NCBI RefSeq assembly: GCF_002092855.1
Contig: NZ_LVLC01000031.1
Location: 1-64,000 of the forward strand
Source of the DNA: Campylobacter concisus
GTDB taxonomy: Bacteria > Campylobacterota > Campylobacteria > Campylobacterales > Campylobacteraceae
DNA: 64,000 nucleotides
Direction: 5' to 3'
Within the stretch, counting starts at the first letter, position 1, and the number at the start of each line of letters is the position of its first letter. The notes under the pieces are model-generated. The model did no database searches. It saw only the letters and a list, made by a program, of their open reading frames with translations, and was not told where the DNA came from. This document shows positions 55,202-63,743 of this stretch, one piece after another. The position numbers were made by a program, and so were the translations under genes.

Positions 55202-56646
55202 TGAGAAAAATTACTATTAGATTTGTTTATTTTTTAGTTATCTTGACGCTATTTTATGTTTTGGCGATGCTTTATCTATGGCATGAGGGCGAGTATCAAA
55301 GAGGCTTTGCAAACATTGATAATAGCGAGTTTTACCGCTCGCCTGAGGGTAAAATTTACGTTCAAATTTCAGGTAGTGGCAAGTATGAGCTAAAAGGCGT
55401 CGATGAGGCTAGTTTTATGGTCTTAAAGCTAAAACACGCATACGACTACTCAAACGTAGCGGCTGATAAAAATAGTGTATATTGCGCTAGAGAAATTTTG
55501 CCAGGACTTGATCCAAAAAGTGCCAAAGTGCTTGGCAATGGCTACATAAGTGATGGCAAGATAAGCTATTATTGCGCTACTAGAAGCGAGAAAGAGCCAG
55601 GATTTAGCGAATTTAGTGCCATTATGAAAAGTGTCGCTCACGCCTTTATAAAAAGCTACGATGATAGCCCTTATTTTTACAGGACAAAAAGGGTTGAAAG
55701 CACAAATTTAGAGCCTATCTTTGACACTGGCTTTGCAAGAGACGGAGCTACGCTTTACTATAAGGGCGAAAAGCTTGACGCAGATCCTAGCGAGCTAAGA
55801 TACATCACGACAGAAAATGGCGCTGCTAGCGGATATTACACAGATGGCAAAAGCTTGTTTATGGGCTTTTATAGGCTTGATGCAAGCTACTCAGATGAGA
55901 CGCGCCGGATATGCTACGATGCTAAGCACGATATAGAATATCTTTTTGAGCCAAAAAGTGGGGCGGTGTTTGCAAATGAGCTCAAATTTAGCGCTCAAAA
56001 TATGCCTTATAGCGCCATTTATAGCGTGGATAACGTGCACTCTTTTTGGCCACTTTTTGCCAGCAAAGATGGAATTTACTTTTGGGATGGTAGTAAAAAC
56101 GAACAAACTAAAATTTCAGACTACCAGCTAAAAGGAGAGCTAAAAAGGCTCTATGCTGACGTTTTTGTAGATGAAAATTCAGCATATTTCTTGCAGCAAG
56201 GTGAAGAGTGGCAGCGCTCAAAGCACGGCAGACACTTAGTGGCGCAAACAGTCTCTTTATATAAATTTGCCCCAAGTAGCTCTTGGCGTGAGATAGGGCT
56301 GGTAAAAGATGGCGAGTATGGCGCAGTATATGCAAACGGCGATAAGCTTTATTTTTTTAGTAAGATAAAGCCATTTTATGGTATAAAACATAGCGTTTAT
56401 GAGGTGGCGGGTCCTAGCGCCATAGAAATTTTAACAAGGCCGTCTAAAGAGCTTAGCGCAAAAGATATCAGCGATATGATAAAGCGTGGCGAGCTAGTGG
56501 AGGCAAGCGGCGAAGAGGTCGCAAGATCTAGGATAGAGTATGACTCGCCAAAGATCATTTTGTATATCACATTTTGCATCGCTTTTGTCGTCATAGTGCT
56601 AACAACTCTTGCAAAACCAAAGAGAGATAAAAGCGACTTGAGATAA
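55201..56646 (+). CDS. DKNYY-repeat membrane-anchored protein (second copy)
   Basis: A 481-residue paralogue of the preceding protein with the same layout. N-terminal helix IRFVYFLVILTLFYVLAML, a repeat region with SPEGKIYVQISGSGKYELKGVDEASFMVL and AADKNSVYCAREILPGLDPKSAKVLGNGYISDGKISYYC, and a C-terminal helix (IILYITFCIAFVVIVLTTL). Aligned blocks such as GLVKDGEYGAVYANGDKLYFF mirror the first copy (GFVRNDGYGAVYANGDKTYYF), so this is a tandem duplication. Translationally coupled by TAATG. Function unknown. Confidence 0.8.
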   Translation: MRKITIRFVYFLVILTLFYVLAMLYLWHEGEYQRGFANIDNSEFYRSPEGKIYVQISGSGKYELKGVDEASFMVLKLKHAYDYSNVAADKNSVYCAREILPGLDPKSAKVLGNGYISDGKISYYCATRSEKEPGFSEFSAIMKSVAHAFIKSYDDSPYFYRTKRVESTNLEPIFDTGFARDGATLYYKGEKLDADPSELRYITTENGAASGYYTDGKSLFMGFYRLDASYSDETRRICYDAKHDIEYLFEPKSGAVFANELKFSAQNMPYSAIYSVDNVHSFWPLFASKDGIYFWDGSKNEQTKISDYQLKGELKRLYADVFVDENSAYFLQQGEEWQRSKHGRHLVAQTVSLYKFAPSSSWREIGLVKDGEYGAVYANGDKLYFFSKIKPFYGIKHSVYEVAGPSAIEILTRPSKELSAKDISDMIKRGELVEASGEEVARSRIEYDSPKIILYITFCIAFVVIVLTTLAKPKRDKSDLR

Positions 56647-56772
56647 ATTTCAAAGTGGCTATTTTTGGTGGCTAAAGCTTAAAATTTCATAAAAACTTTA
56701 AAGAGAAAATTTGACCTATTTACTCTTTTTTGTTAGTTTGGAAGGAAGCTGAAATTTACAAAAAGGAGAAAA

Positions 56773-58713
56773 ATGTTTAAATTTCAAAGGTCAAAATTTA
56801 ACAATTCGGTATTTATCCCATCGCTTGTTGTCATATTTTTAATAACGGCATTTGCAGCGATATTTCCAAAATTCTCAAATGAGTTTTTTAAAGGCATGCA
56901 AAACTACATCGCGGCCAAATTTGGCTGGTTTTACATCCTGGCCGTCGCCGTCATACTTCTAAGCATCATCATCCTTGGCTTTAGCAAGCTTGGTGAGATC
57001 AAGCTAGGAGCCGATCACGTAAAGCCGGAGCACAAAAATATCTCGTGGTTTTCTATGCTTTTTGCCGCCGGCATGGGCATCGGGCTTGTGTTTTTTGGCG
57101 TGGCCGAGCCACTCATGCACTATCTAAACCCGCCGGTCGGCGACGCGCAAACTATCGCAGCGCAAAAGCTTGCGATGAATATCACCTTCTTTCACTGGGG
57201 TATGGGCGCATGGTCGGTCTATGCTATCGTGGCGTTAATTCTTGCCTTTTTCTCGTATAGACACGGCTTGCCGCTCACGCTTAGATCGGCGTTTTATCCG
57301 ATAATCGGCGATAAAATTTACGGCAAGATAGGTAGCGCCATCGACACATTTGCCGTCGTGGCGACGCTATTTGGCGTGGCGACATCGCTAGGATACGGCG
57401 TACTTCAGGTAAATGCCGGCCTTACGCACGTTTTTGGCCTGCCGACCATGCATATTACGCTTCTAATAGTGCTTTGTTTTGCAGCGACCATATCAGCGGC
57501 TAGCGGCGTAGATAAAGGGATTAAAATTTTATCAAACTCAAACATCGCGCTAGCCATATGTTTTATGTTTTTGATACTATTTTTAGGCGATACGACGCAG
57601 CTTTTAAAGTCGTTTGTGCAAAACAGCGGCGACTACGTATCGACGCTCATCTCAAACACATTTAATCTCTACGCCTACGAGAGGCAAAACGAGAGCTGGC
57701 TTGGCGGCTGGACGCTGCTATACTGGGCTTGGTGGCTATCTTGGTCGCCGTTTGTGGGGCTATTTATAGCTAAAATTTCAAAGGGTAGGACGATAAGAGA
57801 ATTTGTGATCGGCGTGCTTCTGGTGCCGACGGGCTTTACATTTGCTTGGATGAGCTTTTTTGGCAACTCGGCGATTGCCTTGGTACAAGGCGGCTTTAGC
57901 GAGCTTGCCAGCACGGTAAATTCTGACTCGGCCTCGGCGCTCTTTATGTTTTTAGAAAAATTTAGCTTCTCAGGCGTGCTAAGCACGATCGCGGTTTTTA
58001 TGATCGTCATATTTTTCGTCACTTCGGCCGACTCAGCGGCGATAGTTATAAACATGCTTTGCTCAAACGGTAAGGACGATACGCCGGTTTGGCAAAAGGT
58101 CTTTTGGGGCGTTGCAGTGGGCATCGTAGCGGCATTTTTGATGCTAGCTGGCGGACTTGCCTCACTTCAAGCGCTTACTATCACCACAGCACTGCCATTT
58201 GCGATCGTGCTACTTGGCGCTATTTATGGGCTATTTAAGGCGCTACGTGTGGATCTAACCAAAAAAGAGACAAATAATTTTAGTAACATGCCTCTTAGCG
58301 ATCTTTCAAAGCCATGGCAAGAGCGCCTAAGTGCGATCATCACGCTTCCAGGCAAGAAAGATGGCAAGAAATTTTTAAACGAAGTCGTGCTAAAAGCGTT
58401 TAACGAGCTAAAAGAGGAATTTGCTAAAAACGGCCTTGAAGCAAAGGTCACAAATGGCGAAAATTTTGTAAATTTAAACGTTGGTCTTGGCGATGAGATG
58501 GACTTTAGATATGGCGTCTATCTCACCAAAAGCCAGAGCCCAGACTACACCAGAGAGCTTGACGGCGATGATCTTTACTATAGAGCTGAAGTCTATCTAA
58601 AAGAGGGCGGTCAGGACTACGACGTGCTTGGCTGGAGCGAAGCCACGCTGATAAATGACGTCATCGAGCAATACCGCAAACACATGCAGTTTTTACACGT
58701 CGTGAGAGAGTAA
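56773..58713 (+). CDS. BCCT family betaine/choline/carnitine transporter
   Basis: Imports quaternary ammonium compounds, usually for osmoprotection. The 646-residue protein has 12 helices with FAAGMGIGLVFFGVAEPLMHYLNPP, the family signature W block YWAWWLSWSPFVGLFIAKISKGRTIREF, and VIFFVTSADSAAIVINMLCSNG. The C-terminal 150 residues form a cytoplasmic domain like that of BetT-type carriers, often involved in osmosensing. Strong AAGGAG ribosome site. Third-position G and C are commoner here than in neighbours (for example GCCGTCGCCGTC), hinting at transfer. Confidence 0.94.
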   Translation: MFKFQRSKFNNSVFIPSLVVIFLITAFAAIFPKFSNEFFKGMQNYIAAKFGWFYILAVAVILLSIIILGFSKLGEIKLGADHVKPEHKNISWFSMLFAAGMGIGLVFFGVAEPLMHYLNPPVGDAQTIAAQKLAMNITFFHWGMGAWSVYAIVALILAFFSYRHGLPLTLRSAFYPIIGDKIYGKIGSAIDTFAVVATLFGVATSLGYGVLQVNAGLTHVFGLPTMHITLLIVLCFAATISAASGVDKGIKILSNSNIALAICFMFLILFLGDTTQLLKSFVQNSGDYVSTLISNTFNLYAYERQNESWLGGWTLLYWAWWLSWSPFVGLFIAKISKGRTIREFVIGVLLVPTGFTFAWMSFFGNSAIALVQGGFSELASTVNSDSASALFMFLEKFSFSGVLSTIAVFMIVIFFVTSADSAAIVINMLCSNGKDDTPVWQKVFWGVAVGIVAAFLMLAGGLASLQALTITTALPFAIVLLGAIYGLFKALRVDLTKKETNNFSNMPLSDLSKPWQERLSAIITLPGKKDGKKFLNEVVLKAFNELKEEFAKNGLEAKVTNGENFVNLNVGLGDEMDFRYGVYLTKSQSPDYTRELDGDDLYYRAEVYLKEGGQDYDVLGWSEATLINDVIEQYRKHMQFLHVVRE

Positions 58714-59069
58714 ATTTGAGTGAAATTTGCCTGGAATTTGAAAATTTCTAGGCAAATTCTAAATTTTACTCACTCGTTATCGTTTGTTACTGAATTTAAA
58801 AGCATGATATACTTGTTTGTAAATTTTAAAATTTAATTGAATTTATGCACGTGGTGTAAAGCAAGATATGAGTGTCCTTATTTTTTAGAGAAAACAAATT
58901 AGAAAATTTAACTTTATTAGTTTGTATTTTTGCTTGTAGCTATGAAATAAATTTGAAATAAAAAATGTTAATTTTTTGTTGCGTATCGTTCAAATTCCAG
59001 AGCCAAAATGCATTTTCTGTAAATTTTTAACTTTGATAGATGTTTTGCTGTATCGGTCATTGTAAAAAT
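58714..59069. other. gene-free gap between BCCT gene and modD
   Basis: About 356 AT-rich bases between convergent genes. It contains the BCCT terminator hairpin near its left end. On the minus strand a 30-codon frame (58968-59060) starts nine bases after modD but lacks a ribosome site. No RNA gene or repeat was recognised. Confidence 0.5.
58724..58758 (+). terminator. terminator after BCCT gene
   Basis: AATTTGCCT at 58724-58732 pairs with AGGCAAATT at 58750-58758 across a 17-base loop, ten bases after the stop, followed by an AT-rich run. Confidence 0.5.
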
Positions 59070-59903
59070 TTATAAAATCTCAAGTCTGGTGCTGATATCA
59101 GCAACGCCTTTTGAATACATCGCTGATGTTACTATCGCATCGGCATTTGCGTAATCTTTTGCATTTGATAAATTTATACCACCGGCTGCTAGGATAATGG
59201 TATTTGGCGAAATCTCATCTCTTAAAGAGAGTACATTTTCGATGAGCTCTGGACTAAATTTATCGCACTGCACGACGTCGCAATTTGCTTTTAAAAGCTT
59301 GCTTACTTCGTCTAAATTTTCAGCTTCAATGCATACTTTTCGCTCAGCCATTTTTGCTTTAAACTCTGGCAAATGCGATAAAAATTTATCAAAGCTACCG
59401 TAGGCTTTCATGTGGTTTTTAAAAAATAAAATACTATCGCTAAGCCCAAGCCTATGGATGCCACCACCGCCTTCAAGTACGGCTTTTACGCAAAATTTCT
59501 TAGCAAACGGAAAACTCTTTCTAGTTGCCAACACTTCACATTTTTCATTGACGTACTTTGTGGCATTTACCATTTTATTTGTATAAGTTGCGATGGCACT
59601 GGCATATTCTAGTGCGACTTGAGCTAGTTTCCAAGCTTTATGCACATCTTCGTAGCTGCCATAAATTTTTATGATCACATCGCCAGCCTTGCAAATTTGA
59701 GAATTTTGCAGAAAAATTTCACTCTCACACCCAAGTAGCCTTGCAACACTTGCGGCCACATCAACGCAGCTAACACAAATTTCATCGCGTGAATAAATTT
59801 CAAGTGAGGCTTTTTTATCGATATTTTGAAGCGACGTAGTAAGATCAAAGTAAGGTATATCTTCGTTTATATAGCTTAGAATTTCTGCGTCGCTAAGTAT
59901 CAT
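59070..59903 (-). CDS. modD: ModD protein (quinolinate phosphoribosyltransferase-like)
   Basis: A 277-residue NadC-fold protein named ModD because it often lies beside molybdate transport genes. Blocks are DIPYFDLTTSLQNI, ALEYASAIATYTNKMVNATKYVNEKCEVLATRKSFPFAKKFCVKAVLEGGGGIHRLGLSDSILFFKNH and AAGGINLSNAKDYANADAIVTSAMY. These parallel the catalytic loops of NadC (the latter's TRKTTPGLR is TRKSFPFAK here). Real activity is unknown. An earlier start at 59924 exists; ATG at 59903 is one base after the upstream stop. No modABC is near; it ends the metal-ATPase operon. Confidence 0.85.
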   Translation of the reverse strand: MILSDAEILSYINEDIPYFDLTTSLQNIDKKASLEIYSRDEICVSCVDVAASVARLLGCESEIFLQNSQICKAGDVIIKIYGSYEDVHKAWKLAQVALEYASAIATYTNKMVNATKYVNEKCEVLATRKSFPFAKKFCVKAVLEGGGGIHRLGLSDSILFFKNHMKAYGSFDKFLSHLPEFKAKMAERKVCIEAENLDEVSKLLKANCDVVQCDKFSPELIENVLSLRDEISPNTIILAAGGINLSNAKDYANADAIVTSAMYSKGVADISTRLEIL

Positions 59904-59904
59904 T

Positions 59905-60174
59905 TTATGCCTTTTTTGCCTCATTTTTTGCTTTTATTATCATTTTTTTAAAGATTCCATTGTCATAAAGCCCAGCATGATAAAGAGCAAAGGAAGTAAA
60001 TGCAATGCCTGAAACTGTGTGTAATTTTTTCATACCTCTGCTATTCATGCAAAGTGCCGTTAAGCAAACTGTCGCTAAAGTAACGCCCATACCGACCTTT
60101 GCTACCTTTCTGTGAGTATTTATGTCAAGTAGTTTACCACTTATTTTTGTATCGTTTTTCAAATTCTTCTCCAT
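59905..60174 (-). CDS. small two-helix membrane protein in metal-ATPase operon
   Basis: An 89-residue protein with a charged N-terminus (MEKNLKNDTKISGKLLDINTHRK), two hydrophobic helices (VGMGVTLATVCLTALCMN and LHTVSGIAFTSFALYHAGLYD) and a basic tail. A His in each half of the hairpin and two Cys in the first helix could bind metal, but that is a guess. I recognise no family. It is one base from the AGCS gene's stop side and one base before modD, so it is tightly coupled within the operon. Confidence 0.7.
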   Translation of the reverse strand: MEKNLKNDTKISGKLLDINTHRKVAKVGMGVTLATVCLTALCMNSRGMKKLHTVSGIAFTSFALYHAGLYDNGIFKKMIIKAKNEAKKA

Positions 60175-61638
60175 TTAGTTTTTATTCCAGCAACTTGTAT
60201 TTTTGATGCCAAGACTTTCTGGGTCAAATTCTGGATTTTGCCCAGCTTTTCTTTGAGCTTCGTAGTCTTTGACTGCTATTATCACTACTTTTGAAAGTAA
60301 GAATATAGCGATGATGTTGATAGTTGCCATTGCAGCCATTGTGATATCAGCGATATTCCAAGCGAGCTTTAAATTCATCTGAGCACCAATAAATATCATA
60401 ACGACAGCTGTTATCTTAAATAGCAACGTAAGCTTGTGGTTTTTGGTTAAAAATTTCATATTTGCCTGAGCGTAGTAGTAATTGCCAATAAGTGAAGTGA
60501 TGGCAAAAAGTACAACTGCAAGAGTGGTAAAATGAACTCCAAATTCACCAAAATACTCTTTCATTGCAGCTTGAACGAGAGGAAGGGCGGTTAGCACCTC
60601 ACCACTTGAGCCAGTTTGTTTCGTAAGATAGGCCTGTGAAAATAGCACGATCATACCAGAAGCGATACATATCGTCATGTCTATAAAGACTGCCATTGCT
60701 TGAACTAGGCCTTGTTTTACTGGGTGGCTAGTATGTGCTGCGGCTGCTGCGTTTGGAGCTGAACCCATACCAGCTTCGTTCGAGAAAAGGCCTCTTTTGA
60801 TACCTATTACGATCACGCTGCCGGCAAATCCACCAAATATCGCTTTAAAATCAAAGGCATTTTCTAAAATCATCTTAACAACATCAGGAATTTCTTTGAA
60901 ATTTAAAATGATAGCGATAAGCGCTAGCGAGATGTAGGCAAGTGCCATAAACGGCACGATGTATGAGCTTACTTTGCCGATGATGTGACTTTTGCTAAAA
61001 AACATTACTGCTGCAAATGCCGTAAGTATAAGGCCGATGCCAACAGGTAGACCACTTTGTGCAAAGCTAACGTTGCTACCAGCTTTGTCGTAGTAAATTT
61101 CAAAGGCTGATGTCATAGTGTAGCTTTGAAGGCCGTTAAAGCCGTACGCGTAGGTGATGATGAGAATCACCGCAAAAAGCGAAGCTAGCCATTTTATGCC
61201 AAGACCATTTTTGATGTAATAAGCTGGACCGCCTTTAAACCCAAAAACGTCTTTTGTCTTATAAATTTGTGCAAGTGTGCTCTCTATAAAAGCCGAAGCT
61301 GATCCTAAAAAAGCCATCAAACACATCCAAAAAAGAGCACCAGGACCGCCTGCGGCGATAGCAGCTGAAATTCCAGCGATATTGCCTATGCCAACGCGCG
61401 AAGCAGTCGAGATCATAAGTGCTTGAAATGGCGTTAAATGGTGCTTATTATACTTGTCCTTTTTTTCTACTAAGACTCTGCAAGCCTCAAAAAACATCCT
61501 AAACTGCACAAAACGAGTCAAATAACTAAAATAAATTCCCGTAGCCACAAGAATAATGACTAAAAAATATCCATATAAAAAGTCGTTGGCTACGTCCATT
61601 TTGCCGTTTAAAAAATTTAAGAAACTATCAAGCACCAT
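60175..61638 (-). CDS. alanine/glycine:cation symporter (AGCS, AlsT-like)
   Basis: Sodium- or proton-coupled amino acid importer of 487 residues with about ten to eleven helices. Family blocks: PFQALMISTASRVGIGNIAGISAAIAAGGPGALFWM, the loop GGPAYYIKNGLG, and IGIKRGLFSNEAGMGSAPNAAAAAHTSHPVKQGLVQ. Substrates are usually alanine or glycine, sometimes glutamine. Its place between a metal-type P-ATPase and a small membrane protein is odd for a nutrient carrier. Starts 14 bases after the ATPase stop. Confidence 0.94.
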   Translation of the reverse strand: MVLDSFLNFLNGKMDVANDFLYGYFLVIILVATGIYFSYLTRFVQFRMFFEACRVLVEKKDKYNKHHLTPFQALMISTASRVGIGNIAGISAAIAAGGPGALFWMCLMAFLGSASAFIESTLAQIYKTKDVFGFKGGPAYYIKNGLGIKWLASLFAVILIITYAYGFNGLQSYTMTSAFEIYYDKAGSNVSFAQSGLPVGIGLILTAFAAVMFFSKSHIIGKVSSYIVPFMALAYISLALIAIILNFKEIPDVVKMILENAFDFKAIFGGFAGSVIVIGIKRGLFSNEAGMGSAPNAAAAAHTSHPVKQGLVQAMAVFIDMTICIASGMIVLFSQAYLTKQTGSSGEVLTALPLVQAAMKEYFGEFGVHFTTLAVVLFAITSLIGNYYYAQANMKFLTKNHKLTLLFKITAVVMIFIGAQMNLKLAWNIADITMAAMATINIIAIFLLSKVVIIAVKDYEAQRKAGQNPEFDPESLGIKNTSCWNKN

Positions 61639-61652
61639 CTACCCTTTCAAAT

Positions 61653-63743
61653 TTATTTTGATTTGAATTTTACGCCCTTCATTGAATTTAATAAAAGCCA
61701 AATCGTTGTGCCATTATGAAGCATGGCAGTTGCTATTGGATTTAACATGCCAAGTGTTGCTGCACTTAGTATAGCTGTGTTTACGCCAACGGTTGAGCGG
61801 AAATTTGAGCTAATTAAATCCATTGTTTTATTTGCTAGCTCTTTTACAAGAGCTACGCTCATGATATCGTCTTTTAAAAGACTTATATCAGCCGTCGCTT
61901 TAGCTATATCAGCACCTTTGTGCATGCTTATACCCACATTTGCCTTAGTTAGGCTTGGAGCATCATTTATGCCATCTCCCACAAAGGCTACTTTTTTGCC
62001 CTCGCTCTTTAGCTCTTCGATGATAGCTGCTTTATCTGTTGGTAAGCACTCCGCATAGACCCTATCAAGTCCTAGCTCGCGTGCCACCTCTTCAGCCTTG
62101 CTTTTGATGTCACCACTTAGCATGACGACCTCTTTTACGCCAAGGCTTCTTAGCTTTTTAACCATATCTTTTGCATTTTCTCTCATATCATCTTTCATAG
62201 CGATGACGCCGACTAGCTCTTTGTCGTATCCAACGTAGAGTAAAGTTAAGCCACTATTTAATGCTTTACTTATTAAAGCTTCATGAGCCTTAAAGCTTAT
62301 CATCTCGTCATCTTCTAAAAAGTGTCTACTGCCGATAACTACCTCTTTGCCGTGCATCGCAGTTTTTACGCCATGAGCTACGATAAATTCAACTTCATCG
62401 TGATGAATATGGTGGAAACCACGCTTGTTTGCAGCTTCAACTATTGCTTCAGCTACTGGATGAAAGTAGTGCTCCTCGGCACTTGCAGTTAAATTTAATA
62501 TATCATTTTGAGAAAAGCCCTCTTTAAATGAGTAAATTTCAACTACACTTAGGCGTCCATGTGTCAGAGTGCCAGTTTTGTCAAATACAAAAGTATCAAC
62601 TGAGCTTAGAGCCTCGATCGCCTTTGCGCCTTTTACAAGAATGCCATTTCTGCCTGCTTTTGAGATACTTGATTTAAAAGCAACTGGTGTAGCAAGCTTT
62701 AATGCGCAAGAGTAGTCCGCTTGAAGTACACTAGCAACGCTATTCATATTTTTATTTATAATGTATGAAAGTCCAGCAAGCGAGAGCGTAACAGGCACAA
62801 GTTTATCAGCTAGTTTTAATGCTTTTACGCCAATGGCTGATTTTTCATTGAGTGAAGTTTGTATGTACTCTTTGATCCTAGCTGTTGCTGTATCACTACC
62901 TACATTTTCAGCCCAAATTTTTATCCTACCTTCATCAACCACGGTGCCACTTATAACACGGTCACCTCTAGCTTTTGGTATAGGTTCAGCCTCTCCGGTC
63001 ATTGAGACTTGATTTACATCGGCGTTACCTTCAACGATATAACCATCAACGCCTATCGTCTCACCAGCTCCAACTACTACGATGTCGCCCTTTTTTAAAT
63101 TTTCGGTTTTTACTTTTTCAAGCGTCTTTTCACCATTTAAATTTCTCTCGACCCAGACTTCTTCGATATTTGGTTTTGCTAGCTCTTTGATGAGATCATC
63201 ACTTCTGTGGCTAGCACTTTCTTCCATATATTCGCCGATATTTATCATCAAATTTGTGCTATTTGCTGCTAAATGATCGCCCATTGCTAGGCTAGTACCA
63301 ATGGCAGTTGCCTCAAGTACTTTTGAAGTGACGCCCTCATGCCTTAGCTCTTTTGCACCTTCTATTAGATTTGGAGCTGTGGCGTAAAGAGTCACGGCTG
63401 ATTTTAGAGTTTTGTTACTCATAAATGGCGTTATGCCAAGTGCAGCAGCAGCCTTATAGATATTTGCCTTGCTTGGCAAATTTGGATCTTTTGCCTTTGT
63501 TGGAAATTCATAGCTCTTGATAAAGTTTAAAATTTTATCGTAGTTTTTATCGTATTCAACGATAATGCTTTTTGCGTATTTATTTACACGAACACTTAGT
63601 GCATCAGTTCGCTCTGAGATCGCAGCCTCGATAGCGCTGACGTCGCTTCTAGCGTTTAGGCTCTCGCAAATAAACCTCGCTCTATTTTTACTCTTGTGAG
63701 CTAGAGTGATCTTATTTTTGTGAGTCAAGTTCTGCTTTGACAT
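61653..63743 (-). CDS. heavy-metal-type P-type ATPase with N-terminal HMA2-like domain
   Basis: P1B-like ATPase of 696 residues. The N-terminal 80 residues (IEAAISERTDALSVRVNKYAKSIIVEYDKNYDKILNFI) look like an HMA2 domain without CxxC. The actuator loop has TGEAEPIPKARGDRV (TGE 249-251), the phosphorylation site is FDKTGTLTHG with Asp388, the HP motif is HYFHPVAEAI, and the hinge is GDGINDAPSLTKANVGISM. The membrane metal motif, usually CPC, reads Tyr-Ser-Cys here (DYSCALKLATPVAF, Cys346). The C-terminal helix ends HNGTTIWLLLNSMKG, like CtpC-type pumps. Cargo is unknown. A TTG at 63749 is possible; ATG at 63743 is preferred. Confidence 0.9.
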   Translation of the reverse strand: MSKQNLTHKNKITLAHKSKNRARFICESLNARSDVSAIEAAISERTDALSVRVNKYAKSIIVEYDKNYDKILNFIKSYEFPTKAKDPNLPSKANIYKAAAALGITPFMSNKTLKSAVTLYATAPNLIEGAKELRHEGVTSKVLEATAIGTSLAMGDHLAANSTNLMINIGEYMEESASHRSDDLIKELAKPNIEEVWVERNLNGEKTLEKVKTENLKKGDIVVVGAGETIGVDGYIVEGNADVNQVSMTGEAEPIPKARGDRVISGTVVDEGRIKIWAENVGSDTATARIKEYIQTSLNEKSAIGVKALKLADKLVPVTLSLAGLSYIINKNMNSVASVLQADYSCALKLATPVAFKSSISKAGRNGILVKGAKAIEALSSVDTFVFDKTGTLTHGRLSVVEIYSFKEGFSQNDILNLTASAEEHYFHPVAEAIVEAANKRGFHHIHHDEVEFIVAHGVKTAMHGKEVVIGSRHFLEDDEMISFKAHEALISKALNSGLTLLYVGYDKELVGVIAMKDDMRENAKDMVKKLRSLGVKEVVMLSGDIKSKAEEVARELGLDRVYAECLPTDKAAIIEELKSEGKKVAFVGDGINDAPSLTKANVGISMHKGADIAKATADISLLKDDIMSVALVKELANKTMDLISSNFRSTVGVNTAILSAATLGMLNPIATAMLHNGTTIWLLLNSMKGVKFKSK

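Noticed and set aside
58968-59060. 30-codon minus-strand frame (MTDTAKHLSK...) after modD
   Set aside because: No ribosome binding site, very short and in AT-rich DNA; cannot be told from chance.
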